Positions 36,101 to 44,529 of a DNA stretch of 64,000 nt are shown piece after piece. Below the pieces are notes generated by a model, which was not told the origin of the DNA, did not search any database, and saw only the letters and a program-made list of their open reading frames with translations. Origin of the DNA: Streptomyces sp. NBC_01408 (GTDB lineage Bacteria; Actinomycetota; Actinomycetes; Streptomycetales; Streptomycetaceae); contig NZ_JAPEPJ010000001.1 of assembly GCF_026340255.1 (NCBI RefSeq), forward strand, positions 2,783,001 to 2,847,000. Reading direction: 5' to 3'. The first letter of the stretch is position 1. Each line of letters opens with the position of its first letter. The translations under genes were made by a program, and so were the position numbers.

Positions 36101-36235
36101 GCCCTCCAGTCTCGGCCGCCGGGCCCCGATACCGCGTCCCTCCGCAGGACGAACCGAACCCTCGCCGCAAGTCGCACACGCACTCATACCTGAGTCCCGG
36201 CCCTCCCCCTCGGGAGGGAGGGCCCGAGCGGACCG

Positions 36236-36275
36236 GGACGGCGCGGAACGCCTCAGGACGGCGTGGAACGTCTCG
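36236..36275 (+). repeat. Two 20-bp tandem units before the phospholipase gene
   Basis: GGACGGCGCGGAACGCCTCA followed at once by GGACGGCGTGGAACGTCTCG, three differences, then a partial third unit (GAACGGATCGG). About 95 bp before the phospholipase start, so possible repeated operator half-sites (GGAACG) or slippage products. Confidence 0.6.
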
Positions 36276-36370
36276 GAACGGATCGGGGTGGATCCCCCGC
36301 ACGGGCAGTAACCCGGCGGCTCCCAGGGGCGTTGGCCGGGAGCGACCGACCCGACCGCCCGAGGAACGCC

Positions 36371-36931
36371 ATGCGCAGCCGTACCGGATCCGTTCTCGCA
36401 TCGGCGGCAGCCGGTGCGCTCCTCCTCGTCACGGCGACCACCGCCTCGGCGGCCCCGGCGCCGGTCCCGGCGGACAAACCGCAGGTGCTGAGCCGCTGGA
36501 CGCAGACCGGCGCCGCCAGCTACCAGGCCTGGGCCGAGGCACGCGGGGACCGGGGCGCCTGGACCGCGTACGGGTTCGACTGGTCGACCGACTACTGCAC
36601 GGCCTCCCCGGACAACCCCCTCGGCTTCCCCTTCGCCCTGGCCTGCGCCCGCCACGACTTCGGCTACCGCAACCACCAGGCGGCGGGGCGGTTCCCCGCC
36701 GCCAAGTCCCGCCTGGACGAGGCCTTCCACGCCGATATGACGCGGGTCTGCGCCCAGTACGCGGGCGCCCGGCGCGGCTCCTGCGAGGGCACCGCCTGGA
36801 CCTACTACCAGGCCGTCAGGCTGTTCGGCGTCTCCCCGGAGGGCGGGGCCACCCCCGCCGCCACCCCGCCCCCACCGCCCGGCCCTGACGGACGGCCGCC
36901 GGCGGGCCCTGGCGGCCCCCTCAGCCGGTGA
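36371..36931 (+). CDS. Secreted prokaryotic phospholipase A2
   Basis: 186 residues. Signal peptide (ASAAAGALLLVTATTASA). The mature enzyme fits the small Streptomyces phospholipase A2 family: WTAYGFDWSTDYCTASPDNP supplies the Ca2+-binding site and CARHDFGYRNH has catalytic His95-Asp96; four cysteines form two disulfides. It hydrolyses the sn-2 ester of phospholipids outside the cell. A Pro/Gly-rich tail of about 35 residues follows the catalytic domain, longer than in the type enzyme. The ATG at 36371 follows GAGG by 6 nt. Its end borders the gene-fragment scar. Confidence 0.92.
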   Translation: MRSRTGSVLASAAAGALLLVTATTASAAPAPVPADKPQVLSRWTQTGAASYQAWAEARGDRGAWTAYGFDWSTDYCTASPDNPLGFPFALACARHDFGYRNHQAAGRFPAAKSRLDEAFHADMTRVCAQYAGARRGSCEGTAWTYYQAVRLFGVSPEGGATPAATPPPPPGPDGRPPAGPGGPLSR

Positions 36932-36979
36932 GCCCCAGCCCGTGACCCTCAGCCGGTGAGCCTCGTACGCAGCGCCGCG

Positions 36980-37237
36980 GTAGTCCATCGCGGCGGCCAG
37001 GCCCACGGCGCCGGCGATGTTCGGGGTGCCCGACTCGAAGAGGTGCGGTGCGGGGAACACCGACAGCGGGCCGTCGTAGGTCACGTTCCGGACCATGCCG
37101 CCGCCGAGCAGCAGGGGCTTCATGCGGCTCAGGTGCTCGGCCTTGCCGTAGAGGACGCCGATGCCGAGCGGCCCGTACATCTTGTGGGCGGAGAAGCAGT
37201 GGAAGTCGGCGTCCAGCGCGGTCACGTCCACGGCGCG
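36980..37237 (-). pseudogene. Fragment of SufS-like cysteine desulfurase
   Basis: On the minus strand about 86 codons read as the middle of a SufS-type PLP enzyme: VDVTALDADFHCFSAHKMYG with the PLP-lysine context SAHKMYGP, then GIGVLYGKAEHLS, LLLGGGMVRNV and FESGTPNIAGAVGLAAAMDY. The start of the protein (to about residue 220) and the end with the catalytic Cys loop are absent; at the low end homology stops at 36980 and at the high end it meets the SAH-hydrolase fragment. It has no start codon or ribosome site of its own and cannot be functional. Confidence 0.75.
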
Positions 37238-37537
37238 GTGGAGTACATCATGGCCGACGGCCGCCGTCTGCTCCTGGTGGCGGAGGGCCGGCTGGTCAAC
37301 CTCGGCGCGGCCGAGGGCCACCCCGCCTCGGTGATGGACATGTCCTTCGCCGACCAGGCCCTGACGGCCGAGTGGCTCACCAAGACCTACGAGTCGCTGG
37401 AGCCCGGCGTGCACGACGTGCCGACCGAGATCGACAAGCTCGTGGCCCGGGTGAAGGTGGAAACGATGGGCATCCAGATCGACACCTTCACCAGCGACCA
37501 GGAGACGTACACGAACTCCTGGGAGTTCGGCTCCTAG
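37238..37537 (+). pseudogene. Fragment of S-adenosylhomocysteine hydrolase-like gene
   Basis: About 99 codons to the TAG at 37535. The frame matches the C-terminal end of S-adenosylhomocysteine hydrolases: EYIMADGRRLLLVAEGRLVN, LGAAEGHPASVMDMSFADQAL, then a segment in the place of the usual PKHLDE region (HDVPTEIDKLVARVKVETMG). The N-terminal 80 percent, with the NAD and substrate sites, is missing; upstream is the SufS-like fragment in the opposite orientation. An in-frame GTG at 37238 could start translation, but no ribosome site is seen. Confidence 0.7.
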
Positions 37538-37589
37538 TCGCGGGAACGGCCGGCCTCGCGGGGCCACCCGGCCTCGCGGGTCCGCCGGC

Positions 37590-37664
37590 CTCCAGCAGGT
37601 CGCCCGTCAGGTCCCCCCGGGCCTCCACCGACTCGACGCCGCCGGGCAGGATCTCCTCGATCAC
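37590..37664 (-). pseudogene. First codons of a second phosphopantetheinyl transferase
   Basis: Starting with a GTG at 37664 that overlaps the metallophosphoesterase stop (GTGA), the frame reads VIEEILPGGVESVEARGD. This is how the actinobacterial EntD/Npt-type phosphopantetheinyl transferase begins (MIEE-LP-V-VEA-GD), and that gene commonly follows this phosphoesterase in Streptomyces as I recall. Homology is lost after about 25 codons, in the sequence leading to the SAH-hydrolase fragment, so the gene is broken. Confidence 0.65.
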
Positions 37665-38515
37665 CAGGTGTCGCCTTCCGCCCGGGGCGGCAGCGGCAGG
37701 ATCTGGCGCAGGGGTTCGCGCGGCGGCCTCGGGCGCCACTCGCGCGGGTAGCCGAGGGAGACCTCCTCGAAGCGGACGCCGTCGCGCCAGATGACCCGCG
37801 GGATGTGCAGGTGTCCGTAGACGACGGAGACGGCCCGGAAGCGCACGTGCCAGTCGGCGGTGAGCTCGGTACCGCACCACTGGGCGAAGTCGGGGTAGCG
37901 CAGGACGCGCGTCGGTTCGCGGGTCAGTGGGAAGTGGTTGACCAGGACCGTCCGTTGCCCCGGGTCGAGCGCGGACAGCCGCCGCTCCGTCTCGGCCACC
38001 CGGGCGCGGCACCAGGCGTCCGCCCCGGGGTAGGGGTCGGGGTGCAGCAGGTACTCGTCGGTGCAGACGATGCCGGCCGCGTGGGCCAGGCGCAGCGACT
38101 CCTCCTTGGTGTCGGCGCCGGGCACGCGGAAGGAGTAGTCGTAGAGCACGAAGAGCGGGGCGACGGCCACCGGGCCGCCCGCTCCCTCCCACACCGGGTA
38201 CGGGTCCTCCGGGGTGGCGATGCCCAGGCCGCGGCAGAGCTCGACGAGGCGCAGGTAGCGCTTCTCGCCGCGCAGGTCCACCGGGTCGTCGGGGGGCGTC
38301 CACAGTTCGTGGTTGCCCGGCGCCCAGATGACCTTCGCGAAGCGCTCGCTGAGCAGCTTCAGCGCCCACTCGACCCTCGCGTACTCCTCGGCGACGTCAC
38401 CGGCGACGATCAGCCAGTCCTCGTCCGAGCCGGGCCGCAGCGACTCGACGACGGCCCGGTTCTCCTTGTGCCCGATGTGCAGATCGCTGACGGCGAGCAG
38501 CCTGCCGTTCCCCAC
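37661..38515 (-). CDS. Metallophosphoesterase
   Basis: 284 residues from the GTG at 38515, preceded by GAAGGGGG. Calcineurin-like phosphoesterase with all five metal motifs: SDLHIGH, GDVAEE, GNHELW, VNHFPL and GHLHIP, binding two divalent metals. The substrate is unknown (phosphomono- or diester). Its stop overlaps the start of the broken phosphopantetheinyl transferase by 4 bp, so the two were once co-translated. The C-terminus ends a few residues after the EEVSLGYPREW segment, as expected for the subfamily. A long open frame upstream (to 39109) is not protein-like. Confidence 0.9.
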   Translation of the reverse strand: MGNGRLLAVSDLHIGHKENRAVVESLRPGSDEDWLIVAGDVAEEYARVEWALKLLSERFAKVIWAPGNHELWTPPDDPVDLRGEKRYLRLVELCRGLGIATPEDPYPVWEGAGGPVAVAPLFVLYDYSFRVPGADTKEESLRLAHAAGIVCTDEYLLHPDPYPGADAWCRARVAETERRLSALDPGQRTVLVNHFPLTREPTRVLRYPDFAQWCGTELTADWHVRFRAVSVVYGHLHIPRVIWRDGVRFEEVSLGYPREWRPRPPREPLRQILPLPPRAEGDTW

Positions 38516-38588
38516 GATGCCCCCTTCCCCGGCGCCGTTCCCGGCGCCGCACCCATGGGTTCCCGATCTTAGGCGCATGCCTCCGGGG

Positions 38589-38617
38589 GACCGGCGGATG
38601 TCCGCCATCCGCCGGTC
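38589..38617 (-). terminator. Terminator after the ANTAR/DUF5133-like gene
   Basis: A perfect 12-bp stem GACCGGCGGATG (38589-38600) with CATCCGCCGGTC (38606-38617), loop TCCGC. It is 27 bp past the stop on the minus strand and has no T tract. Confidence 0.7.
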
Positions 38618-38643
38618 GGGGCCGGTCCGGCGATCCCGCCGGC

Positions 38644-39186
38644 CTACGCGACGGGGGGCGCGGCCACGTACTCCTCGGCGGCCAGCACGGCCTCGTGGGC
38701 GGTGCGCCGGCCCATCAGGACGCACAGGGTGTAGGCCGCGTCGTCCAGGGCCCGGCGGGCCTCCGGGTCGGCCGGGGCGGCGTGGAGGCGGGCCCGGCTG
38801 GTACGGAAGCGACCGAGTGCGTCGGACGCGCGGCTGAGGCTCGGAAGCAGCGCGCACGTCTGCTCGGTGGCAGGTGTGCGTGCGGCTCGGATCGCCAGTC
38901 CCAGCGCCCGTTCGATCCGTCGCGGCAGGGGCGCGCCCCGGGAGTGCCCGACCAGTGCGGCGGCCGCCTGCCGCTCCGTCACCCCGGCCGTGCCCGCCGT
39001 GGCGGCGAGGATCTGCCGAGCCGCCGGAGCCGTACAGGGGGTGAGCGCCATCAGCCTTCCGAGGGCCCACGCCTTCGCCGGATCCTCGGTGCCGTCCCCT
39101 GTCGCGCACTGCCGGGCGTCCTGGGACGGCTCCGCGGCGGCAGGCGGCGCAGGGTCGGGTGCGGCGGTTGGTATCACGGTGGGCAT
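38644..39186 (-). CDS. ANTAR/DUF5133-like regulatory protein
   Basis: 180 residues from the ATG at 39186. Two parts are visible. Residues about 35-95 have the spacing of an ANTAR-type RNA-binding three-helix domain (LGRLMALTPCTAPAARQILA, then TERQAAAALVGHSRG). The C-terminal part RRALDDAAYTLCVLMGRRTA is the signature of the small Streptomyces DUF5133 proteins. The combination suggests an RNA-level regulator, but I infer this from weak similarity. A Pro/Ala-rich N-terminus (VIPTAAPDPAPPAAAEP) precedes. Single gene with a strong terminator. Confidence 0.6.
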   Translation of the reverse strand: MPTVIPTAAPDPAPPAAAEPSQDARQCATGDGTEDPAKAWALGRLMALTPCTAPAARQILAATAGTAGVTERQAAAALVGHSRGAPLPRRIERALGLAIRAARTPATEQTCALLPSLSRASDALGRFRTSRARLHAAPADPEARRALDDAAYTLCVLMGRRTAHEAVLAAEEYVAAPPVA

Positions 39187-39441
39187 CCCTTCATCCACGG
39201 GCCGCCGTGTCCGTACGGCAAGACGGTACGGGAGCATTCCTCACGGTAAGGCGCATCGGTTCAACGGAGCGTAACGGAACTGTTCGGGCTCCCGCTCGCC
39301 GTCGCCGGCCCCTTCCGCGACTCCGCCCGCCGGGGCGCCGCACCCCGGACACCCTCCCCGGCGCGCGGCGGAGCGGGCGCTTACGGGCAGTCGTGGCGGG
39401 TAGGCGCCCGGCAGGAACCGCTTTCAGCAGCGGGAGGACAT

Positions 39442-39864
39442 ATGAGCCGACGGGTCCACGAGGTGATGACCGAGAATCCGGTGACCGTCGAAAAGCTGAC
39501 CTCACTGGCGGAAGCCGCACGGGTGATGCGGGACGCCAGCATCGGGGACGTCCTCGTCGTCGAGGAGGGCCGGCTTCGCGGCATCCTGACCGACCGGGAC
39601 CTCGTCATACGCGCCATGGCCGAGAACAGGGATCCCGCCGATACGACGGTGCAGGCGATCTGCAGCACCGAACCGGTCACCGTCAAGCCCGGCGACGACG
39701 TGGACCAGGCCATCGACCTGATGCGCCGGCACGCGCTTCGGCGCCTGCCCGTGCAGACCGAGGACGGCGAACTCGTCGGCGTCGTCACCCTGGGCGACCT
39801 CACGGTGGAACGTGATCCCGGGTCGGCCTTCGCCGCCATCGCGGCCGCCGAGCCCGACACCTGA
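39442..39864 (+). CDS. Two-CBS-domain protein
   Basis: 140 residues, two CBS motifs back to back: VHEVMTENPVTVEKLTSLAE ... GDVLVVEEGRLRGILTDRDL and VQAICSTEPVTVKPGDDVDQ ... RRLPVQTEDGELVGVVTLGDL. Such Bateman modules bind adenine nucleotides and sense energy state; here there is no output domain, so it probably acts on a partner. The ATG at 39442 follows GGGAGGAC by 3-4 nt. Similar stand-alone CBS proteins are often stress-induced in Streptomyces. Confidence 0.9.
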   Translation: MSRRVHEVMTENPVTVEKLTSLAEAARVMRDASIGDVLVVEEGRLRGILTDRDLVIRAMAENRDPADTTVQAICSTEPVTVKPGDDVDQAIDLMRRHALRRLPVQTEDGELVGVVTLGDLTVERDPGSAFAAIAAAEPDT

Positions 39865-40030
39865 GGGTCGCCGCCCGGCTGTCGTCCGGCTGTCGTCCGG
39901 CTGTTTTCGGCTGTCTTGCGGGGTCTTCCGGCGCGTCCGGACCAAGCGGCAATTCTGCCGCCGGGCGCCGGAAAAGGGCTTACGCCGCCGCTACGGGGAA
40001 ATCGCTAATGTGCCGCTCACCTGCATGAAA

Positions 40031-40050
40031 GCCCTCCGCTGGGGGAGGGC
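40031..40050 (-). terminator. Terminator of the tRNA-Arg gene
   Basis: On the minus strand GCCCTCC-CCCAGC-GGAGGGC followed by TTTC, 20 bp past the tRNA 3' end; a CTTTTTC run directly follows the tRNA. Confidence 0.75.
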
Positions 40051-40069
40051 TCGGGCGGTGGAGAAAAAG

Positions 40070-40142
40070 TGCCCCCGGCAGGACTCGAACCTGCGGCCAA
40101 GTGCTTAGAAGGCACCTGCTCTATCCACTGAGCTACGGGGGC
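40070..40142 (-). tRNA. tRNA-Arg (anticodon UCU)
   Basis: 73 nt with all arms. Acceptor stem GCCCCCG/CGGGGGC, D arm with GTAGCTCAGTGGATAGAGC, anticodon loop CTTCTAA (anticodon TCT at 34-36) on a five-pair stem with one G-T, T arm GCAGGTTCGAGTCCTGC. The 3' CCA is not encoded. It reads AGA codons, which are rare in this genome. Confidence 0.95.
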
Positions 40143-40465
40143 CGGAAGGTGGCCGTGGTGACCTGGAGCCCCTTTGTGGGGGTGGGACTGGGGTCCGTAC
40201 CGGGTCAAGGATAGGGCTCCGGTTGCCTTGTCCCGGTTGCTTCACCCGCGTGCCACGATGTGGAGGTTCGGTGAAGCGGTCCCGATAATCGCAGGCAGGT
40301 GCGATTTACGCACCGCTTTTGCGTCGTGGCGCCCTGGGTGTTGTGCACTCGTTATGCCTGCGCCCCACTCGTCCGCGGTGTCCAGAATGTCCCACTGGAG
40401 TCGCGGTCGGCGCGCAGAGGACGTATAAGCTTCAAAAATGGTCCTAAATTGGGCATTCTTCGCAT
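40143..40465. other. Intergenic region before dynA with inverted repeat
   Basis: 323 bp between the divergent tRNA-Arg and dynA-like genes, unusually AT-rich at its right end (AAGCTTCAAAAATGG). A perfect GGTGCG-ATTTA-CGCACC inverted repeat (40298-40314), followed by CTTTT, is a candidate operator or short terminator. An 84-codon open frame at 40174-40428 is not protein-like. Promoters of both genes must be here. Confidence 0.5.
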
Positions 40466-42094
40466 GTGGTGACCTTGGATGTACGGCCTCAGCTGCTCGA
40501 TGCCCTGTCCGCCCTGCGCGACCGGGTCGCGTCCGTGCGTCTGCCGCTGCCTCTGCCCGGCGCCCCGCGCGCCCGCCAGACCAGAGCAGAGCTGCTCGCG
40601 CAGCTCGATGACTACCTCGTACCCCGGCTGAAGGCGCCCGAGGCGCCGCTGCTCGCCGTCGTCGGCGGATCGACCGGGGCGGGCAAGTCCACCCTCGTCA
40701 ACTCCCTCGTCGGCCGGCAGGTCAGCGAGGCCGGGGTGCTCCGCCCGACCACCCGCACCCCGGTACTCGTCTGCCATCCGGATGATCATCACTGGTTCGC
40801 CGGAATGCGGGTGCTGCCCGACCTGATGCGGGTGTGGGTGCCGCACGGAGAGGAGGAACCCGTCCCCGCGGCCAGGAGCCGGCACCGCGACCGCGGCCCC
40901 GCGAACGGCGGCCACACGACCCGCGAGATGCGGATCGAGACCGTGTCCACCCTGCCCCGCGGCCTCGCCATCCTCGACGCCCCCGACATCGACTCCCTCG
41001 TCGTGGAGAACCGCACCCTCGCCGCCGAACTCATCTGCGCCGCCGACGTCTGGGTCATGGTCACCACCGCCTCGCGGTACGCCGACGCCGTCCCCTGGCA
41101 CCTGCTCCGCACCGCCAAGCAGTACAAGGCCACCCTGATCACCGTCCTCGACCGGGTCCCGCACCAGGTGCTCGCCGAGGTCTCCCGGCAGTACGGGGCG
41201 CTGCTCACGCGTGCCGGACTGGGCGAGGTCCCGCGCTTCACGGTGCCCGAACTTCCGGAGTCCGCCGGCGGCGGCGGACTGCTGCCGGCCAGCGCCGTAG
41301 CACCGCTCTACGCCTGGCTCGCCCATCACGCCCAGGACCCGGCCGCCCGCCAGTACGCCGTCGGGCGGACCGCCCTCGGCGCGCTCGACTCCCTCGGCCG
41401 CCGGATGCCCGAACTCGCCTCCGCCGTCGCGGCCCAGTACGCCGCCGCCGTACGGCTCACCTCGGCCGTGGAGGACGCGTACAAGCGGGAGGGCAGGCGG
41501 GTGCGCAACCGGCTCGACCGGGGCGCGGTCCTCGCCGGGGACGCGCTGACCCGCTGGCGCGGCTATCCCCTCGACACGAGCCCCGACGAACTGCTGGACT
41601 CCCTCGCCGAGTCGCTCGCCGCCCTGCTCCAGTGCGCGGTCGCCGCCGCCGACGAGCGGATCGCCGCGGCCTGGCGGCTCGAACCGGCCGCCGGGGCGGT
41701 GCCCGTGCCCGCGCCCGACAGGGAGGCGGGCGAACGCATCGGCATGGCCGTACGGCGCTGGCGGCGCGTCCTCGAGGAACTCGCCGAGGAAGAGGTCGCC
41801 CGGCTCGACAAGCAGCCCCCACCCGACCCGGACGGCGTCGCGGCCCTGCTCGTCGCCGCCCTCCTCGGCGGCAAGCGGGCCCGGCCCGCGGGCGAGAAGC
41901 TCGCCGAACGGATCGGCGCCCAGGCCGCCCTGCGCCTGCGCGACCGCGGCGCGGAACTGGTCGGCGACCACCTCGACCAGGTGCTGCGCGCCGAACGGGA
42001 CCGCCGGCTCGCCCCGCTGGAGGCGCTCGAAGTGACCCCCGAACCACAGGCCGAGCTGATCGCCGCGCTGTCCGTACTGCAGAAGGAGAGGTGA
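40466..42094 (+). CDS. dynA: Dynamin-like GTPase DynA
   Basis: 542 residues; GTG at 40466 or at 40469. GTPase domain with P-loop [10 protein letters not shown] (67-76), switch-type TTRTPV and G3 DAPDIDS, then a long, charged helical C-terminal half. No membrane segment. With the next gene it matches the DynA-DynB pair of Streptomyces, which stabilises FtsZ rings during sporulation septation; DynA is the peripheral partner. I base the names on gene pairing, the absence/presence of membrane helices and the ssbB neighbour. The ribosome site is poor, and the intergenic region upstream is AT-rich. Four bp separate it from dynB. Confidence 0.75.
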   Translation: MVTLDVRPQLLDALSALRDRVASVRLPLPLPGAPRARQTRAELLAQLDDYLVPRLKAPEAPLLAVVGGSTGAGKSTLVNSLVGRQVSEAGVLRPTTRTPVLVCHPDDHHWFAGMRVLPDLMRVWVPHGEEEPVPAARSRHRDRGPANGGHTTREMRIETVSTLPRGLAILDAPDIDSLVVENRTLAAELICAADVWVMVTTASRYADAVPWHLLRTAKQYKATLITVLDRVPHQVLAEVSRQYGALLTRAGLGEVPRFTVPELPESAGGGGLLPASAVAPLYAWLAHHAQDPAARQYAVGRTALGALDSLGRRMPELASAVAAQYAAAVRLTSAVEDAYKREGRRVRNRLDRGAVLAGDALTRWRGYPLDTSPDELLDSLAESLAALLQCAVAAADERIAAAWRLEPAAGAVPVPAPDREAGERIGMAVRRWRRVLEELAEEEVARLDKQPPPDPDGVAALLVAALLGGKRARPAGEKLAERIGAQAALRLRDRGAELVGDHLDQVLRAERDRRLAPLEALEVTPEPQAELIAALSVLQKER

Positions 42095-42098
42095 CGCG

Positions 42099-43955
42099 GT
42101 GACCGCCCTGACCGACCGCACCGACGACCGCTGGGACGACGGATTCATCGCGCGCTCGCGCCACCGGGCCGTCGGCCAGGGCCCGGAAAACGGCGGCGAG
42201 TTGGGTGACGAGGGTGACGACGCGCTCGTACGGGCCCTCTCCGGCACCGTCTCCGGCGCCGGAGACGACGGCGGCAAGGTGCCCGCGCCCCCGCTCAGCC
42301 CTGAGGGGCAGGCCCTGCGCACCCGCCTCGACGCCCTGCGCCAGCTGGTGGGACTGTCCCGGACCAGGCTCGACGGCAAGACCCTCGCCGAGGCGGGCCG
42401 GGTGCTCGACGAGGCCGCGGCCCGCCGCGGACTGTCGCCGCAGCACACGGTCGTCGCGATCGCCGGAGCCACCGGAAGCGGCAAGTCCACACTGTTCAAT
42501 TCACTCGCAGGGGTGCAGATCTCCGAGACCGGCCTGCGCCGCCCCACGACCGCCGCACCCATCGCGTGCAGCTGGTCGGACGGGGCGGCCGGACTCCTGG
42601 ACCGGCTGGAGATCCCGGGACGGCTGCGGCGCAGGCCCCGCGAGACCTCGGAGGCGGGGGCGCTGCGCGGGATGGTCCTCGTGGACCTGCCGGACCTGGA
42701 CTCGGCGGTCGGCGCGCACCGCGACCACGTGGACCGGGTACTGGCACTGGTCGACGCGGTGGTGTGGGTGGTCGACCCGGAGAAGTACGCGGACGCGGTG
42801 CTCCACGAGCGGTACCTGCGCCCCCTGGCCGGGCACGCGGAGATCACCTTCGTCGTGCTGAACCAGGTGGACCGGCTGCCCGGCGAGGCCGCCGACCTCG
42901 TACTGGACGACCTGCGCAGGCTCCTCGACGAGGACGGCATCGCGCTCGGCGAGCACGACGAGCCGGGCGCCACCGTGCTCGGACTGTCCGCGCTGACCGG
43001 CGAAGGCGTCGGGGAACTGCGCGAACTCCTCGGACAGTTCACCCAGGAGAAGGGCGCCGCCACCCGGCGGATCTCCGCCGACGTCGACCGCGCCGCCCTG
43101 CGCCTGCGGCCGCTCTACGTGGCCGAAGGGCACTCCGGCCCCGAGATCGGGGAGACGGCGCGCGCCGAGTTCGAGGACCGGCTCGCGGAGGCCGTCGGCG
43201 CGTACGCGGCCGGGCTCGCCGCCGAGAGGGCCTGGCGGCGCAATGCCGGGAAGGCCTGCGGGACCCCGTGGCTGCGGCTGTGGCGGTGGTACGAGGGCCG
43301 GCGCGCCCCGCGCACCCTGGCGGGCCTGGCCGCCCTCGCCGCGATCGGCGGCAGGGGCTCCGTGGTCGAGCAGGCGCCGGTCGAGGAGGAGGTGACCGCA
43401 CGTCAGCGGGTGGAGCAGGCCGTACGGGTGGTCGCCGACGAGGCGGTCGCCGGACTGCCCGAACCCTGGGCGCAGGCCGTACGGGAAACCGCAGTGCGCG
43501 GCGCCGAAGGGCTCCCCGAGGCGCTGGACGATCTGGCCGTCACGCTCGGGGCGGCGGTCGCGGTGCCGGCCGTGAGACCGCCGAGGCCCACGTGGTGGCC
43601 GGCCGCGGTGCTGGGGCAGGCGGCCATGACGCTGCTTCAGATCTACGGCGGACTGTGGCTGGTCGGGCAGATCGTCGGGGTCCTGGAGCCGAAGCTGATG
43701 CCGCCGGTCCTGCTGATGGTGGCCGGGATCATCGGCGGGCCGCTGGTCGAATGGGCTTGCTCGATCGCGGCCCGCGGCCCGGCCAGGCGCTACGGGCAGG
43801 ACGCGGAACGGCGGCTGCGGCAGGCGGCGGCCGGATGCGGGCGGGCCAGGGTCCTGGAGCCGGTCGCGGCGGAGCTGCTGCGCTACCGGGAGGTGCGCGA
43901 GCAGTACGCGGCGGTGGCCGCAGGGGGGAGCAAGTTGTCCACAACCCGCCAGTAG
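42099..43955 (+). CDS. dynB: Dynamin-like membrane GTPase DynB
   Basis: 618 residues from the GTG at 42099 with AAGGAGAGG upstream. P-loop AGATGSGKST (122-131), LRRPTTAAPIAC switch region, DLPDLDSAV G3 and LNQVDRLP as the G4 NKxD equivalent. Two hydrophobic helices near 498-525 and 533-555 (TLLQIYGGLWLVGQIVG, LLMVAGIIGGPLVEWA) place it in the membrane, as expected for DynB, the integral partner that holds the dynamin complex at sporulation septa. Separated from dynA by 4 bp, so co-translated. Confidence 0.78.
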   Translation: MTALTDRTDDRWDDGFIARSRHRAVGQGPENGGELGDEGDDALVRALSGTVSGAGDDGGKVPAPPLSPEGQALRTRLDALRQLVGLSRTRLDGKTLAEAGRVLDEAAARRGLSPQHTVVAIAGATGSGKSTLFNSLAGVQISETGLRRPTTAAPIACSWSDGAAGLLDRLEIPGRLRRRPRETSEAGALRGMVLVDLPDLDSAVGAHRDHVDRVLALVDAVVWVVDPEKYADAVLHERYLRPLAGHAEITFVVLNQVDRLPGEAADLVLDDLRRLLDEDGIALGEHDEPGATVLGLSALTGEGVGELRELLGQFTQEKGAATRRISADVDRAALRLRPLYVAEGHSGPEIGETARAEFEDRLAEAVGAYAAGLAAERAWRRNAGKACGTPWLRLWRWYEGRRAPRTLAGLAALAAIGGRGSVVEQAPVEEEVTARQRVEQAVRVVADEAVAGLPEPWAQAVRETAVRGAEGLPEALDDLAVTLGAAVAVPAVRPPRPTWWPAAVLGQAAMTLLQIYGGLWLVGQIVGVLEPKLMPPVLLMVAGIIGGPLVEWACSIAARGPARRYGQDAERRLRQAAAGCGRARVLEPVAAELLRYREVREQYAAVAAGGSKLSTTRQ

Positions 43956-44053
43956 TCCACAGGCCGGAGCGGGATCCGGGGGACGGCGCCAGCATGGTCG
44001 TACCTCGTGCGGATGGTCCGTGCGGGTACGAATCACGGGGGAGGGCGGCCGGG

Positions 44054-44461
44054 ATGAACGACACCCAGGTGACGCTGGTGGGTCATGTCGCGACGCAGAT
44101 CGACTACAAGGAGACGGTGCACGGCCCGTCGGCGAGGTTTCGCTTCGCGGTGACACCGAGGTACTTCGACCGCCGCAAAGAGGTCTGGACCGACGGAGCC
44201 ACCAGCTTCTACACCGTGTGGGCGCGGCGGGCGCTCGCCGTGAACCTGGCGGGGTCCGTGGCGGTCGGCGAACCGCTCGTGGTGCACGGGCGGTTGCGGG
44301 TGCGGGAGGACCCGCCCGAGGGGGAGGGCACCCGGTGGGTCTCGGCGGAGATCGACGCCACGGCCGTCGGGCACGACCTCAGCCGCGGGACGGCGGCCTT
44401 CCGGCGGGTCGTCAAGACGGACACGCCGCTGATGGCCACTCAGAAGGCGGCGGTGGGCTGA
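44054..44461 (+). CDS. ssbB: SsbB-type single-stranded DNA-binding protein
   Basis: 135 residues, one OB fold: VTLVGHVATQIDYKETVHGP, ARFRFAVTPRYFDRRKEVW and FYTVWARRALAVNLAGSVAV. It lacks the acidic C-terminal DDDIPF tail of SsbA, so it does not recruit the SSB interactome; this is the SsbB class, which in S. coelicolor is needed for chromosome segregation in spores. The ATG at 44054 is preceded by a weak GGCCGGG. Neighbourhood with dynAB fits a sporulation role for the whole set. Confidence 0.88.
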   Translation: MNDTQVTLVGHVATQIDYKETVHGPSARFRFAVTPRYFDRRKEVWTDGATSFYTVWARRALAVNLAGSVAVGEPLVVHGRLRVREDPPEGEGTRWVSAEIDATAVGHDLSRGTAAFRRVVKTDTPLMATQKAAVG

Positions 44462-44529
44462 GTGTTCGAAGCGGTTAGGATCTCCCGGTACTCACGGGCA
44501 CCTGGGTCTTTGGCCCGAAGGGGAAGACT

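Noticed and set aside
33930..36931. A secondary-metabolite gene cluster
   Set aside because: Transferase, thioesterase and phospholipase are present but no synthetase, cyclase or tailoring enzymes, so no cluster can be claimed.
40174..40428. 84-codon open frame between the tRNA and dynA
   Set aside because: No ribosome site, odd composition, and it covers the promoter region of dynA.
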